From NCBI GenBank assembly GCA_039583875.1, contig CM077157.1, forward strand, positions 75,578,346 to 75,642,345: a stretch of 64,000 nucleotides of DNA, in the 5' to 3' direction. Source of the stretch: Platanthera guangdongensis (Eukaryota; Streptophyta; Magnoliopsida; Asparagales; Orchidaceae). The notes under the pieces were generated by a model. It was given only the letters and a program-made list of their open reading frames with translations. It searched no databases and was not told the origin of the DNA. Numbering within the stretch: position 1 is the first letter of the stretch; the number at the start of each line of letters is the position of its first letter. The translations under genes were made by a program, and so were the position numbers. Of this stretch, positions 35,217 through 45,511 are shown one piece after another.

Positions 35217-36076
35217 TGAAAGTCCACCTAGTGTCAGCTATGTGCACCTATGGGGGGGGGGGAATAGGTGACGTGTGGTTCTTTTGCGGAATTTACGGAT
35301 GTACCTGCACAATAAAAACAACAAGCACAGCACACAGGATACACAGCAAATTTATAGTGGTTCCCCGACTTGGGTACATCCACTTTCCCCCTTCGACCTA
35401 TCTCCCCAACAAGAGACGACTCGGTCACTTCTCCAACGGGATTGAAATCCAATCCCTTCACTAACGGAAGGAGCCCTTCCACACGTGAGAGTCAACACTC
35501 CCACAAAACGGGTTGCACCCAACCCTTACAACACGGAACAAAAGTTCCCTTACAACAAAATTAAATATAGAGTGTAAACATGATACAAACTTCTTTTGGA
35601 GACTACGGTGTTCCTCTTTGTTCGACGACGTGTTCTTGAAGTCGATGAAGAGTTTATGACCTTGGTCTCACTTGGAGAGGATCTCCCCGGAACCGGCGGC
35701 GGCACACGAGCGGCGGCTAGCTTCGGGATCGGCGGCTACGATGAAGAGCGGCTGCTGAACTTGGAGATCCAAACTTCGTAGCGAAGCAAACTAGGTCTAC
35801 CAACGGTCACTCTAGGATCAGTCGTCTCGATCGATTCGGAAGGAGGAGTTTTCCCGGTCAACAAATCGAGAGACAAGAGATCTCTGGATAGACACGTGAG
35901 ACACAAGCTTTGCTAAGCGTCTGTCGCCGGAGATCACGAAGGAATCTCGATTGTTGACGGCGACCTACGTTCCCGAGCGCGACGGCGGCGGCGGAGAGGA
36001 GTCGCGATTTTAGGGTTTCGTTGCGGCTCGGTTTCTGTTTCTTTTCTCCGTTATTCTACTGTTCAAAATGCTGGAG

Positions 36077-36084
36077 TATATATA
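36077..36084 (-). promoter_or_regulatory. Candidate TATA box of C 3' LTR
   Basis: TATATATA in the symmetric context AGTATATATACT, about 110 bp downstream of the hairpin array. The copy in the 5' LTR is at about 42982-42989. Confidence 0.5.
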
Positions 36085-36189
36085 CTGTAGATGCTTTCCA
36101 ATATGACCGTTTGTGGGACCCACACTTGAAATCCCTAAGTCCGGTTCAAGCTAGTCTGAAGGCAGAATCCGGTTCAGGAAATTCCAGAG

Positions 36190-36530
36190 AAAATGCCAAG
36201 GAAAAATCGGCGAGAATCGCAGGCGATTCTCGACGAATCGGCGAGAATCACCAAGTGATTCTCGACGATTCGTCGAGAATCGTTTGTGATTCTCGTCGAA
36301 TCACTTATTGATTCTCAACGAATTTTACTATGTATACATGGGCTGCTTGGCCACTGGTTCGGCGGGAATTAGTAGTGATTCTCGCCGAATCTTACTTGGC
36401 ACCATTTTGAGGTGGCCAGAAGGAGTCGGCGAGAATCACTAATGATTCTCGTCGATTCGGCGAGAATCACTAGTGATTCTCGCCGAATCGGCGAGAATCA
36501 CTTGGTGATTCTCGTTGAATTTGCCTTGGA
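36190..36530 (-). repeat. Hairpin array TTCGGCGAGAATC in C 3' LTR
   Basis: Six or more inverted units built from CGAGAATC and GATTCTCG with different centres. The unit at 36453-36490 is a perfect 38-bp palindrome. The partner array in the 5' LTR is 43095-43437. Confidence 0.9.
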
Positions 36531-36852
36531 CGAATTTTCGTCTTCCACCCAGGAGCTGCTCCTTGATCCTCCATGCTCTTGTCTTCTCTTGCATATGAAC
36601 TGCCCTGTACTTGAAAGTAAGTGCACTCCAATAGAGAGAGTACACGTAGGTCAACACACTGACCTGCTCAACGAGGGATTACGTCGTGCAGACCCGTGTA
36701 TATTGACCTACTGCACCCTGACATTGGTGTGCACTTAGCGTGGAGGAGCTGCAAGTACAACTTAAGATGTTTCATGAAATACATTGTGAATTCATCTTAG
36801 CTTGACAGGTGGCTTCCTCAAATCTAGGTAATCGTGGATACAATACCCAACA

Positions 36853-36866
36853 ATCTCCCCCTATTT
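36853..36866 (-). other. Polypurine tract of Copia C
   Basis: Minus-strand AAATAGGGGGAGAT abutting the LTR start TGTTGGG. Confidence 0.9.
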
Positions 36867-37107
36867 GACGAAGCCAAAACCCTACTAGCTAAGATGAATA
36901 ACACTAATCAAATAATAATCATAGCATTCAGAAATTAAACATGCAGCACAAGAGAATATATGCAATCAGATCAGGACTTGAGTCATTCACAAATTCAAAT
37001 ATATATATACCAAGATAAATATATTCACATATAATCCAGAATTGTTTATATGACAATAATAACCATTAAATGTTCTTAAGACACAGTGACAAGCTATAAA
37101 GTGTTGA

Positions 37108-39369
37108 CTATTTGTCCTTAGCTACGTCACCCTTAAGATTTTGGGCCAAGTACTTCTTGCTTTGCCTCTCCATGTATTCTTTGGGCTTCGGGTAGTACCT
37201 AGGAGGAGCAACTTTATCTGGATCCTTGTTGTTTCTGAAAAAGATGTTGCGTTTTGCTTCAAACGTTTTGTGCGTTTCCCACTCATACTGGCTATATACT
37301 TCGTTTTGATTGATCTCTCCTCTTTCTTGCAGCCAGAAGGTGTCTAAGATTATGTTCCTTGAAACTGGACTCCACCTTTCATTTCGTACCTCCTCCTCAT
37401 TCATTCGAGTTCTCTTTGCAGCCTGTGTTTCCTTGGATGTCCCTTCTTGAACTTTTCTCTTTCCCCTGGCTTTTGCTAAGGCCTCTTGGTCAAACATGCT
37501 CCTCAGTTTTGCTTTGGAGAGAGCCCTACCATCAGCATCATTTGTGGGAACATCTACAGTACTTGTACTTAAGTCCTCAGCAACACATACTCCTTCAGCG
37601 GCCGTAGATGTCTCGGGAATACCTGCAGGAACATGAATACCTGCAGGATTGTCAGGCAGAACGACGCCTAACGTACCCAGCGCCTGTTGGAGCATCCATC
37701 AGCAGCTCTCATAGACATATTTGCTTGATTGTGCGAAGTGTGTGCTCAGTTCTTCTTGAAGCTCGGCCATCTTAGCTAGATACTCTTTCTCCCCCTTTTT
37801 GGCTTCGACCGCTATGGAATTGGCATATGAGTGCAGCGAGTCATCAATATGCTTGGTGGTTCTGGTGAATTCATTGACCAAGGTCTGCTGATTTGCGTTT
37901 AGAGTGACCATATTACCATCAAACTTCTGAATGTTGTTGGCGACAACATGAGCGTTCTGATTGACGACGGCAAGAGTATCTGTATTCTTTTTCAAACCGG
38001 CCATTAGGAGTGTGACAGCTGTGCCAGTCGCGGTATACTTTTCGTCAAATTTCTTCTCCATCACATCCAGTTTAGGGTTGATCTCTACCATATTTTTAAG
38101 CATGAGATCTTCAGAAGTCTTAATCTTTTTCAGCAGTGTTTTCTGAGCTGTATCAAAAGAGCCTTTAAGCTCGTTCACTATTCCTTGAATGACATTGATA
38201 GTGTGAGTGGCCAGCTCATCTCGTAACGGGATGGTCGGAGGCACTTGTGGGCCTTGCATTTCTGCAGACGCATCTGTGGAGCTGGATACCATCACAGTCT
38301 CTACAGGAGGAGTGTGGGCGGCCTCTGTAGATTTATTTAACTCCCCCTCCACTGGTGCAGACTTATTAGAAGGAGGCTCAACAGTATCTGGAGACTCCAA
38401 CACTTCATGGCACTCATTTACATCGTCCTCTCCGTCCTCATCCAAGAATTCATCAATATCAGCAGGTTCTTCAACTTCTTGGTCAGCAGTCTCCAGCACA
38501 CGGTCACATTCTTCTTGAATATCGGCCACAGCATTCCTGGCCACCTGGGCGATTTCAGATATTCCATCCGTATGAGGGGGTAGAGTCTCCCCCTCGATTC
38601 CTGCAGTCACAGTATCAGGAATTTCACCGGGGGAGACTGCTGGAAATACTTCCTCGTGCTCTTCCACAGCAGGCTGCCCGATGCGTCGCTCCCATCGATC
38701 AAACACACTTGCATCCATCCTTTTCAAGTAGTGGAGAGGGACGCCTTTGCTCATGTCGAACTTGTCTCCGTTGAGCTGGTTGAGATATAGACTTATGATG
38801 CGGCCGAAACTCGGAGTGCCTAGAGTGTCCTTGATCTTTTGGAACAGCAACTCTCCCCAGTTGAACCTCTTGCGGCAGACCACAGCGATGAGGATTTCGA
38901 ACATATCTCCGGAGATATGATCATGGGAGCCCAGCTTGCAGATGATCACTTTTCCAATAACGTCAGATAGGAGCTTCCCTTCTTCATTCATCTCTTTTCT
39001 TTTTATTGATCGAGTTCCTCTTGGAAGACCGCAGAACAAGAGAGTTCTGGCTTTGTCCTCGTCCTCCAGATAGTCTTCCTGCTCCGAACTTGAAAGCTGC
39101 AGGTAGCGAGTTAGCTTACTGGCAGACATCTTTACTTTTGTCCCAGCCACCTTGCTCTTGATTATGGAGTCTCTATCTCGGAGTCTTGCGGTAGAGAAGA
39201 ACTCCAGCACCTCTTTGTCCAGGACTTTGCAAGGGTGCTCCAAGACGAAGGTTAGCCCAGCCTCTTCGAGCATTAGAATGATATTCCGGAATTCATCCGA
39301 GGCATGAGAAAATCCAGTGCGAACTAGCTCGCAGCCAGAGACCAATCCTGCAGTCGTCCTTGGGGCCAT
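37108..39369 (-). CDS. ORF3 of Copia C, accessory protein with one in-frame TGA
   Basis: ATG 39369 (MAPRTTAGLVSGCELV) to TAG 37110-37108, 753 amino-acid codons, with a single TGA near 37697 that is probably a mutated CGA. Domains: N-terminal globular domain (DKEVLEFFSTARL, LLSDVIGKVIICKLGSHDHIS, FGRIISLYLNQL), an acidic Pro/Ser linker, a coiled-coil region (VNQNAHVVANNIQKFDG..., YLAKMAELQEELSTHF), a basic ARGKRKVQEG patch, then ERWSPVSRNIILDTF ... RYYPKPKEYMERQ. The order is the same as in B. It is the only long, nearly intact gene in C. The minus strand has TTCTCTCTAG shortly before the ATG, a weak acceptor-like site. Its role is unknown. Confidence 0.85.
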
Positions 39370-39476
39370 TGTAGATCTAGAGAGAAGCCCTACTCAAAAT
39401 GTTAATGAACTTTCAAGAAGAACCTTCATAAGTGGATGCTTCAGGTGAGGGGATACCTAGAGGTGGAGTCGGTGAG

Positions 39477-39860
39477 GTAGTTTGAGCGGAGCAAAATCGA
39501 GACTTGGGGAGATCGACGGTGCGGGCTTCGGCGGGAGTCGTCGGGAGCCTTTCGATGAGAACGTTGCGAGACCCTTGCGGGAGCTTAGGGGGAGACTTCA
39601 CGAGCTGCGGGTTTCGGCGAATCGGCGGAAGAACTCCTGCGGGTTGCGGAGAATCGGCGAATTGTCGGAGGGAGAGCTCCTGCGGGTTTCGGGAAACTTG
39701 CTGCGAAGTGAGGCGGGAGTCGTGAGGAAGGCGAAGGGTTTTGCGGGATTTAAGTGATTCGGCGAGATTTGTCAAATTCAGCGGGATTCGTGAAGAATGC
39801 CAAGGGTCGGCGGGATTCAGGAGATTTGGTTGATTCGGTCTCTGATACTATTTATCTAAT
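39477..39860 (-). repeat. Degenerate TCGGCG motif cluster upstream of C ORF3
   Basis: Loose copies of TTCGGCGGGA, AATCGGCGAA and GATTCGGCGAGATT, related to the C LTR hairpin half-sites, within the spacer just upstream of ORF3. It is less regular than the arrays of A and B. Confidence 0.5.
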
Positions 39861-40385
39861 TCGAAATTGAAGGGTCTCTTGACTAGAAATTGAAAAGTTT
39901 CTGATACTATTGATTTGGTTAATTCGGATTCAGGAGATTTGGTTAATTCGTGAAGAAGCTTGCAATATTTTTGAGATTTTCCGATGTCAAGTTAATATAA
40001 GATTAATAAGTACATGTTTATTGTAACGACAATCTATTTGGATTTGAGCGAGACTTCTCCAGACGCTTCTTGATGTCAATTGTGATTTGTCGAAATTTAC
40101 AATGACATATCTTTGTTAACCTTTTATTGATGTGTAAAGGTTTGCATGCCTCGAGTTAATCTCTCCATAAAGGTGCACACATACGTGATAATCATGAGTA
40201 TACGTATACATAAGGATAGAAATATATATATTTATTTTGAATGAGGATGCATCATGACACAAGTCCTTGAACTGATCAAAATTACCTGGGATTTTGAGAG
40301 TTATCATTTTAGTTCCACAGGTAGAACACATTAGAGGCTCAAGGTGAATATGCTCAAACAGGTAGCACATCCGTTATTGCAGACG
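39861..40385 (-). other. Non-coding spacer of Copia C
   Basis: AT-rich sequence between the protease remnant and the motif cluster. I find no pol similarity or reading frame. Confidence 0.5.
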
Positions 40386-40394
40386 CTTGTTCCA

Positions 40395-40467
40395 CGTTAG
40401 CCTTGAGCCACCTACTGTCCAGTCCCCTTCGTATTCACGGGGACCTGGACTGCCCTGCAAGACAGAA
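40395..40467 (-). pseudogene. Vestige of protease start in Copia C
   Basis: After the gag stop the minus strand reads TTCTGTCTTGCAG and then, within 40 nt, GACTGGACAGTAGG and GGCTCAAGG. This resembles the CTGGACAGTGGATGCTCC segment that encodes the LDSGCS protease motif in A and B. Similarity ends soon after, which marks the left edge of the pol deletion. Confidence 0.5.
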
Positions 40468-42045
40468 TTACTTTACCTTAGGAACCCAAATCATATTGGG
40501 TCCTAGGTTTCTATTAGCATATGCACGCAACTGCCTTCCTTCCGAAAACCTGTCTGGAAGACTACCTCTGTCCCTAGAATGTGGATAAGCCCTTGCTGTG
40601 GGCACAGAGGGGTTGTGCCAACAGTCAATGGCAAAGTGCCCCACTTTGCCGCAGCACCAACAAGGGTGAATGTTGTATCGCCGTTTTCGACCTGATCTAG
40701 TGACTGACGTAGTCACGGTCCTAGGTCTAAACGGGATAGGGCATGTTCTTGTCACACAAATTCCTCTTCCATCGTGGCACGAGGAAGGGTGGAACGAATG
40801 CATGATGTGAGCGTTATGAGGCCGAGAAGGTGGTTCCATTCTTTCAGGCATCTCCCTTGCTGAGGCCCCATGAAGCCTGACATCATGACTTCTATCCTCC
40901 TTATCCCGTGTCCTCGAATGGTGAGAAGTCTCCTGTGAACTGGGACATGCAGATCCACACTTTGTTGTGGCAGTGGCCGTGAATACAAAGGGCTCAGAAT
41001 GAGCCTTAGGTATTCTCTTGTGGGTGCCCATGCCGGCCCTTGCACTCCGGGTGTCTCCACATGGGGACAGATCACCCTTGCAGTGACCACGATTATTCCT
41101 GTGGTCATACCTGAAGGCATGATGAGTTGCCTTCCTGCTTGGAGTGGGGGGTCGGAATACTGTTTCCCCATTTCTCCATCCCTGAATAATCCGGGAGATC
41201 CACCCGGTTTCTTGCTTTCTCTTTATAGCATCAACTTTGGAAAAGTTTGATACTATACGTTTCTCATTATCTAGACTATTCTCTAGAGCTGAGATCTTAG
41301 AGTCCTTGACCTTGTTGGACGCCAATTGGAGAACCAACAAGATCTTCAGTCGAGCAATCTCTCGAGCTTGCTCCTCAGCAAGTAGATTGCTTTCCTGAAG
41401 TGCTCTCTTCAGGGAATCAGTATTTTCTGGAGGAGAGCAGTTTCTGTCTTTAGAAAAGTCAAAAGATATGGAGCAGGGTAAAGATGTTACCTGCTCAGCT
41501 GAGTTATTGTCATGAGAATCAGTGACCATTGTTTCGTCCTCGTCAGAGCTGCTTTCCTCACTGGTCTCGTCAGTCTCTGACACGGACACGGGAGCTCTGA
41601 TGCAATCCGAGGGATCCTTGCATTCATCTTCAGAAGTGATGACCCCCACATACGCTTCATCCTCTGATTGGCAGCATATTTCAGCTTTCTCTGACCCCCC
41701 CCCCCCCATCAGCTCTGAGATCATCATCCACAGAGATTTAGCCGTTCGACATTTTTCCAATCTAGAGCGAGAGGCTCCGGACCAGACATCCATGATAATT
41801 TGTCGAATCCTCTCGTCCAAGTGAAATAGAGATAGTTCCGTCTCAGACATCTCAGCAACATCCATGGGCACTAGGATCCCAGAGTCGGAGGTCTTTGTGG
41901 GGATAAACGGACCCTCTTCCAGGATGAAGGATGCTCGAGGATCGATGGCATCAAGGTGAAAGGATACTCTCATTCTCCAGATGGGATAATAATCCTTTGT
42001 GCATGCGGGGAGTTTGAGTGGCGGAATCTCATAATCCAGATCCAT
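40468..42045 (-). CDS. gag: Shortened gag of Copia C (525 aa)
   Basis: ATG 42045 (MDLDYEIPPLKLPACTKDYY) opens the start of a UBN2-type gag (RTAKSLWMMISELMGG). Against B gag, sequence jumps at a G-run (C-run at about 41698-41708 on the plus strand) from this point directly to the acidic tail (SEDEAYVGVITSEDE), so about 230 residues with the capsid core and first zinc knuckle are missing. The frame continues through a predicted coiled coil, a basic His/Arg-rich region, one zinc knuckle CWCCGKVGHFAIDC and the terminus MIWVPKVK, TAA. The frame is open throughout, yet it probably cannot form a capsid alone. It may bind RNA through the knuckle; this is inference. Confidence 0.85.
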   Translation of the reverse strand: MDLDYEIPPLKLPACTKDYYPIWRMRVSFHLDAIDPRASFILEEGPFIPTKTSDSGILVPMDVAEMSETELSLFHLDERIRQIIMDVWSGASRSRLEKCRTAKSLWMMISELMGGGGSEKAEICCQSEDEAYVGVITSEDECKDPSDCIRAPVSVSETDETSEESSSDEDETMVTDSHDNNSAEQVTSLPCSISFDFSKDRNCSPPENTDSLKRALQESNLLAEEQAREIARLKILLVLQLASNKVKDSKISALENSLDNEKRIVSNFSKVDAIKRKQETGWISRIIQGWRNGETVFRPPTPSRKATHHAFRYDHRNNRGHCKGDLSPCGDTRSARAGMGTHKRIPKAHSEPFVFTATATTKCGSACPSSQETSHHSRTRDKEDRSHDVRLHGASAREMPERMEPPSRPHNAHIMHSFHPSSCHDGRGICVTRTCPIPFRPRTVTTSVTRSGRKRRYNIHPCWCCGKVGHFAIDCWHNPSVPTARAYPHSRDRGSLPDRFSEGRQLRAYANRNLGPNMIWVPKVK

Positions 42046-42102
42046 GCTTCTGACACTGGTGGCAGGATTCTACTCAAGGTGTTAACCTTTTTGATGAGTA
42101 AC

Positions 42103-42118
42103 CTCCCTCTGATACCAC
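42103..42118 (-). other. Primer binding site of Copia C
   Basis: Minus-strand TGGTATCAGAGGGAGG next to the 5' LTR end. Confidence 0.88.
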
Positions 42119-42119
42119 T

Positions 42120-43758
42120 TGAAAGTCCACCTAGTGTCAGCTATGTGCACCTATGGGGGGGGGGGAATAGGTGACGTGTGGTTCTTTTGTGGAATTTATG
42201 GATGTACCTGCACAATAAAAACAACAAGCACAGCACACAGGATTACACAGCAAATTTATAGTGGTTCCCCGACTTGGGTACATCCACTTTCCCCCTTCGA
42301 CCTATCTCCCCAACAAGGGACGACTCGGTCACTTCTCCAACGGGATTGAAATCCAATCCCTTCACTAACGGAAGGAGCTCTTCCACACGTGAGAGTCAAC
42401 ACTCCCACAAAACGGGTTGCACTCAACCCTTACAACACGGAACAAAAGTTCCCTTACAACAAAATTAAATATAGAGTGTAAACGTGATACAAACTTCTTT
42501 TGGAGACTACGGTGTTCCTCTTTGTTCGACGACGTGTTCTTGAAGTCGATGAAGAGTCTACGACCTTGGTCTCACTTGGAGAGGATCTCCCCGGAACCGG
42601 CGGCAGCACACGAGCGGCGGCTAGCTTCGGGATCGGCGGCTACGATGAAGAGCGGCTGCTGAACTTGGAGATCCAAACTTCGTAGCGAAGCAAACTAGGT
42701 CTACCAACGGTCACTCTAGGATCGGTCGTCTCGATCGATTCGGAAGGAGGAGTTTTTCCCGGTCAACAAATCGAGAGACAAGAGATCTCTGGATAGACAC
42801 GTGAGACACAAGCTTTGCTAAGCATCTGTCGCCGGAGATCACGAAGGAATCTCGATTGTTGACGGCGACCTACGTTCCCGAGCGCAACGGCGGCGGCGGA
42901 GAGGAGTCGCAGTTTTAGGGTTTCGTTGCGGCTCAGTTTCTGTTTCTTTTCTCCGTTGTTCTACTGTTCAAAATGCTGGAGTATATATACTGTAGATGCT
43001 TTCCAATATGACCGTTTGTGGGACCCACACTTGAAATCCCTAAGTCCGGTTCAAGCTAGTCTGAAGGCAGAATCCGGTTCAGGAAATTCCAGAGAAAATG
43101 CCAAGGAAAAATCGGCGAGAATCGCAGGCGATTCTCGACGAATCGACGAGAATCACCAAGTGATTCTTGACGATTCGTCGAGAATCGTTTGTGATTCTCG
43201 TCGAATCACTTATTGATTCTCAACGAATTTTACTATGTATACATGGGCTGCTTGGCCACTGGTTCGGCGGGAATTAGTAGTGATTCTCGCCAAATCTTAC
43301 TTGGCACCATTTTGAGGTGGCCAGAAGGAGTCGGCGAGAATCACTAATGATTCTCGTCGATTCGGCGAGAATCACTAGTGATTCTCGCCGAATCGGCGAG
43401 AATCACTTGATGATTCTCGTCGAATTTGCCTTGGACGAATTTTCGTCTTCCACCCAGGAGCTGCTCCTTGATCCTCCATGCTCCTTGTCTTCTCTTGCAT
43501 ATGAACTGCCCTGTACTTGAAAGTAAGTGCACTCCAATAGAGAGAGTACACGTAGGTCAACACACTGACCTGCTCAACGAGGGATTACGTCGTGCAGACC
43601 CGTGTATATTGACCTACTGCACCCTGACATTGGTGTGCACTTAGCGTGGAGGAGCTGCAAGTACAACTTAAGATGTTTCATCAAATACATTGTGAATTCA
43701 TCTTAGCTTGACAGGTGGCTTCCTCAAATCTAGGTAATCGTGGATACAATACCCAACA
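42120..43758 (-). repeat. 5' LTR of Copia C (1639 bp)
   Basis: The partner of 35217-36852, with about two dozen point differences by eye. Hairpin array 43095-43437 including the 38-bp palindrome at 43358-43395; GGGGAACCACTATAAA at 42270-42255. Confidence 0.93.
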
Positions 43759-43763
43759 GTATA

Positions 43764-44324
43764 TACACTTTGTATTCTTATTTTCTTGTAGGATCCATAG
43801 TGATCTGAGTTGTAAGCCTGCAATTATAAAGGCTGAGTGGTAGGGTCTGTGTGCCTGAGTGTAGGAGATCTAATTCTCTGAGTGTAGGCTTATTGAGGCT
43901 GAGTGTAGGCCTATTGAGGCTGAGTGTAGGCCTGCTGTGGCTGAGTGTAGGCTTTGTGAAGAAGCTAAGTGTAGGTCTTTGAAGAAGACTGAGTTGTAGG
44001 GCCTTGGGCCTGAGCTGTAGGAACCTGTTTTGGGGTTCTGAGTGTAAGATCTGAGGATCTGAGATAGTGGAGGAGTTTGGCCGAATCTAGTACACTACTA
44101 GATAGGCGAAGGGGGAAAGTGGATGTACCCAAACCTTGGGAAACCACTATAAACCTGTGTGTTCACTGTGTGCATGTGTTATTCTGTGATTGCTGATTGA
44201 TTGCTGTGAAAAAGTAGTTATAACTCTGTGATATAATCTGAATTCTGCCCAAAAAGTTAAAAAGATTTAAGTCACCTATTCACCCCCCCCCCCCCCCTCT
44301 AGGTGATTAGGTACAATATATTTC
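43764..44324 (+). repeat. 3' LTR of Copia B, second segment
   Basis: It resumes after the GTATA duplication and matches 24276-24813 of the 5' LTR, ending CAATATATTTCA. It holds the GAGTGTAGGC repeats, a one-base variant of the GGGGAACCACTATAAA motif near 44138, and a C15 tract near 44284-44298 that is longer than in the 5' LTR. Confidence 0.92.
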
Positions 44325-44329
44325 ACTTA

Positions 44330-45483
44330 AGAAATTTCTGAAAATAGTAAGTTAGTTACTTGTGTCAAGCAGAACTACTCGATTGTATGCAGCACTACTC
44401 GAGTAGGTAGAAAGGACTCCTCAAGTACATGAGAAAACTTACTCGGGAGATAAAGAAATCATTACTCGAGTACATGGAGTCAACTACTCGAGTAAATAAG
44501 AATGAGAGGGACTCAGTTACTCGAGTAACAAAAATGACTTACTCGAGTACTTAAGTACTTACACGAGAGGTGGAGTATATTACTCGAGTTCAAGAAGTAC
44601 TGCTCGAGTACATAAAAATGAATTACTCGAGTATATCAGAAACTTACTCGAGACAAACACTTAGAAAACATTCTGGAGCATGAAAAATTGAACTACTCGA
44701 GTATGTAACATGGACTACTCGAGACAGAATGATCTACTCGAGTATATAACATGAACTACTCGAGTAAATCACTTAGTGAAATTTTTCTGGAAAAGAATTC
44801 TAGATTACAGGAGTAAAATCATTTGACTACTCGAGTAGTAGATGAACTCCTCGAGTATATGAGTTAGACTACTCGAGTAACTAGAAACTACACGAGAGTC
44901 AGAATACCATTAACTCGAGATAGAAGATAGAACTACTCGAGTATATATAATGCTACTCGAGTATTTCACTTAGAAAGATTTGAGAAGAGAGAATCTGGAA
45001 ACTCGAGAGATAAGAGGAAATTACTAGAGTAGACAAGATGAATTACTCGAGAGCCATAATTGGATGACTCGAGTACATCATGACTACTCGAGTAAGTGAA
45101 TTACTACTCGAGTATAAACTCAGTAACTTACTCGAGTAAATAAGAAGGTACTCGAGTACTTTACTTGGGAATTATTTTTCTGACAGATTTTCTTCTTCTA
45201 AAGGAAATCAGCATCAAGTCTTTTTCTCATAGTCCTAGAGCTTGAATATGAAGTGTATCCCAATAGAGAGGCTACACATGAGCGAAAACTTTGGAACACA
45301 CAATGAGGGATTACATTATATGGTCCTGTGTTTGGTGACCCATTGTAGACTAACATTGGTCTACACTTCCCATTAGAATCATGCAAACACATAACTCAAA
45401 CCAAGCATCAAATATAACTTAATTCATCTTAGTTCAATGGTGACTTCATCAAATCTGGGTTAGTGTGGATACAATACCCAACA
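44330..45483 (-). repeat. Copia D 3' LTR, segment 2 (U3 with array)
   Basis: It continues segment 1 after Copia B. On the minus strand the LTR starts TGTTGGGTATTGTATCC at 45483. About 800 bp of it are the TACTCGAGTA array. Confidence 0.87.
44378..45165 (-). repeat. TACTCGAGTA palindrome array, D LTR
   Basis: Around 30 exact or one-off copies by hand count of a 10-bp palindrome with an XhoI-type CTCGAG core, spaced about 10-35 bp. It is upstream of the CTATAAAAGG box in the transcription direction. Confidence 0.92.
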
Positions 45484-45497
45484 ATCTCCCCCTATTT
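45484..45497 (-). other. Polypurine tract of Copia D
   Basis: Minus-strand AAATAGGGGGAGAT abutting the LTR start TGTTGGG. Gypsy E is inserted only 14 bp further on. Confidence 0.88.
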
Positions 45498-45506
45498 GTA
45501 GAAGTC

Positions 45507-45511
45507 AGAAC
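45507..45511. repeat. Target-site duplication AGAAC of Gypsy E
   Basis: AGAAC at 45507-45511 and 56449-56453 brackets the TG...CA ends of E. Confidence 0.95.

Larger units (their letters stand above)
35217..36852 (-). repeat. 3' LTR of Copia C (1636 bp)
   Basis: Minus strand TGTTGGGTATTG (36852) to GGACTTTCA (35217). In transcription order: GATTCTCG/CGAGAATC hairpin array (36530-36190), TATATATA (36084-36077), GC-rich region, GGGGAACCACTATAAA (35366-35351) and a C-rich tract. Short frames here are shadows of the inverted repeats. Confidence 0.93.
35217..43758 (-). mobile_element. Copia C, non-autonomous element with shortened gag and ORF3 but no pol (8.54 kb)
   Basis: Two LTRs of about 1.64 kb, PBS, gag-like frame, ORF3 and PPT on the minus strand with a perfect GTATA duplication. 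There is no integrase, RT or RNase H; the sequence between gag and ORF3 is a 1.1 kb spacer. LTR divergence is about 1-2 per cent by hand count. Its gag end, PPT and LTR end motifs are of the same Sirevirus-like type as B, so it probably moved using enzymes of an autonomous relative. Confidence 0.92.
22778..44324 (+). mobile_element. Copia B, Sirevirus-like LTR retrotransposon with ORF3, split by Copia C
   Basis: A complete plus-strand element apart from the nested Copia C (35217-43758); about 13.0 kb without C. Order: 5' LTR, PBS, gag, pol, palindrome array with TATA, ORF3, PPT, 3' LTR. The LTRs differ at roughly 2 per cent of sites by a hand count, a little more than the LTRs of C nested inside it, as expected. 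Pol is one frame with only a few in-frame stops, so decay is moderate. Confidence 0.93.

Noticed and set aside
36021..36311. Plus-strand frames across C LTR ending in Arg-Ile repeats
   Set aside because: They come from the GATTCTCG/CGAGAATC hairpins and run opposite to the element.
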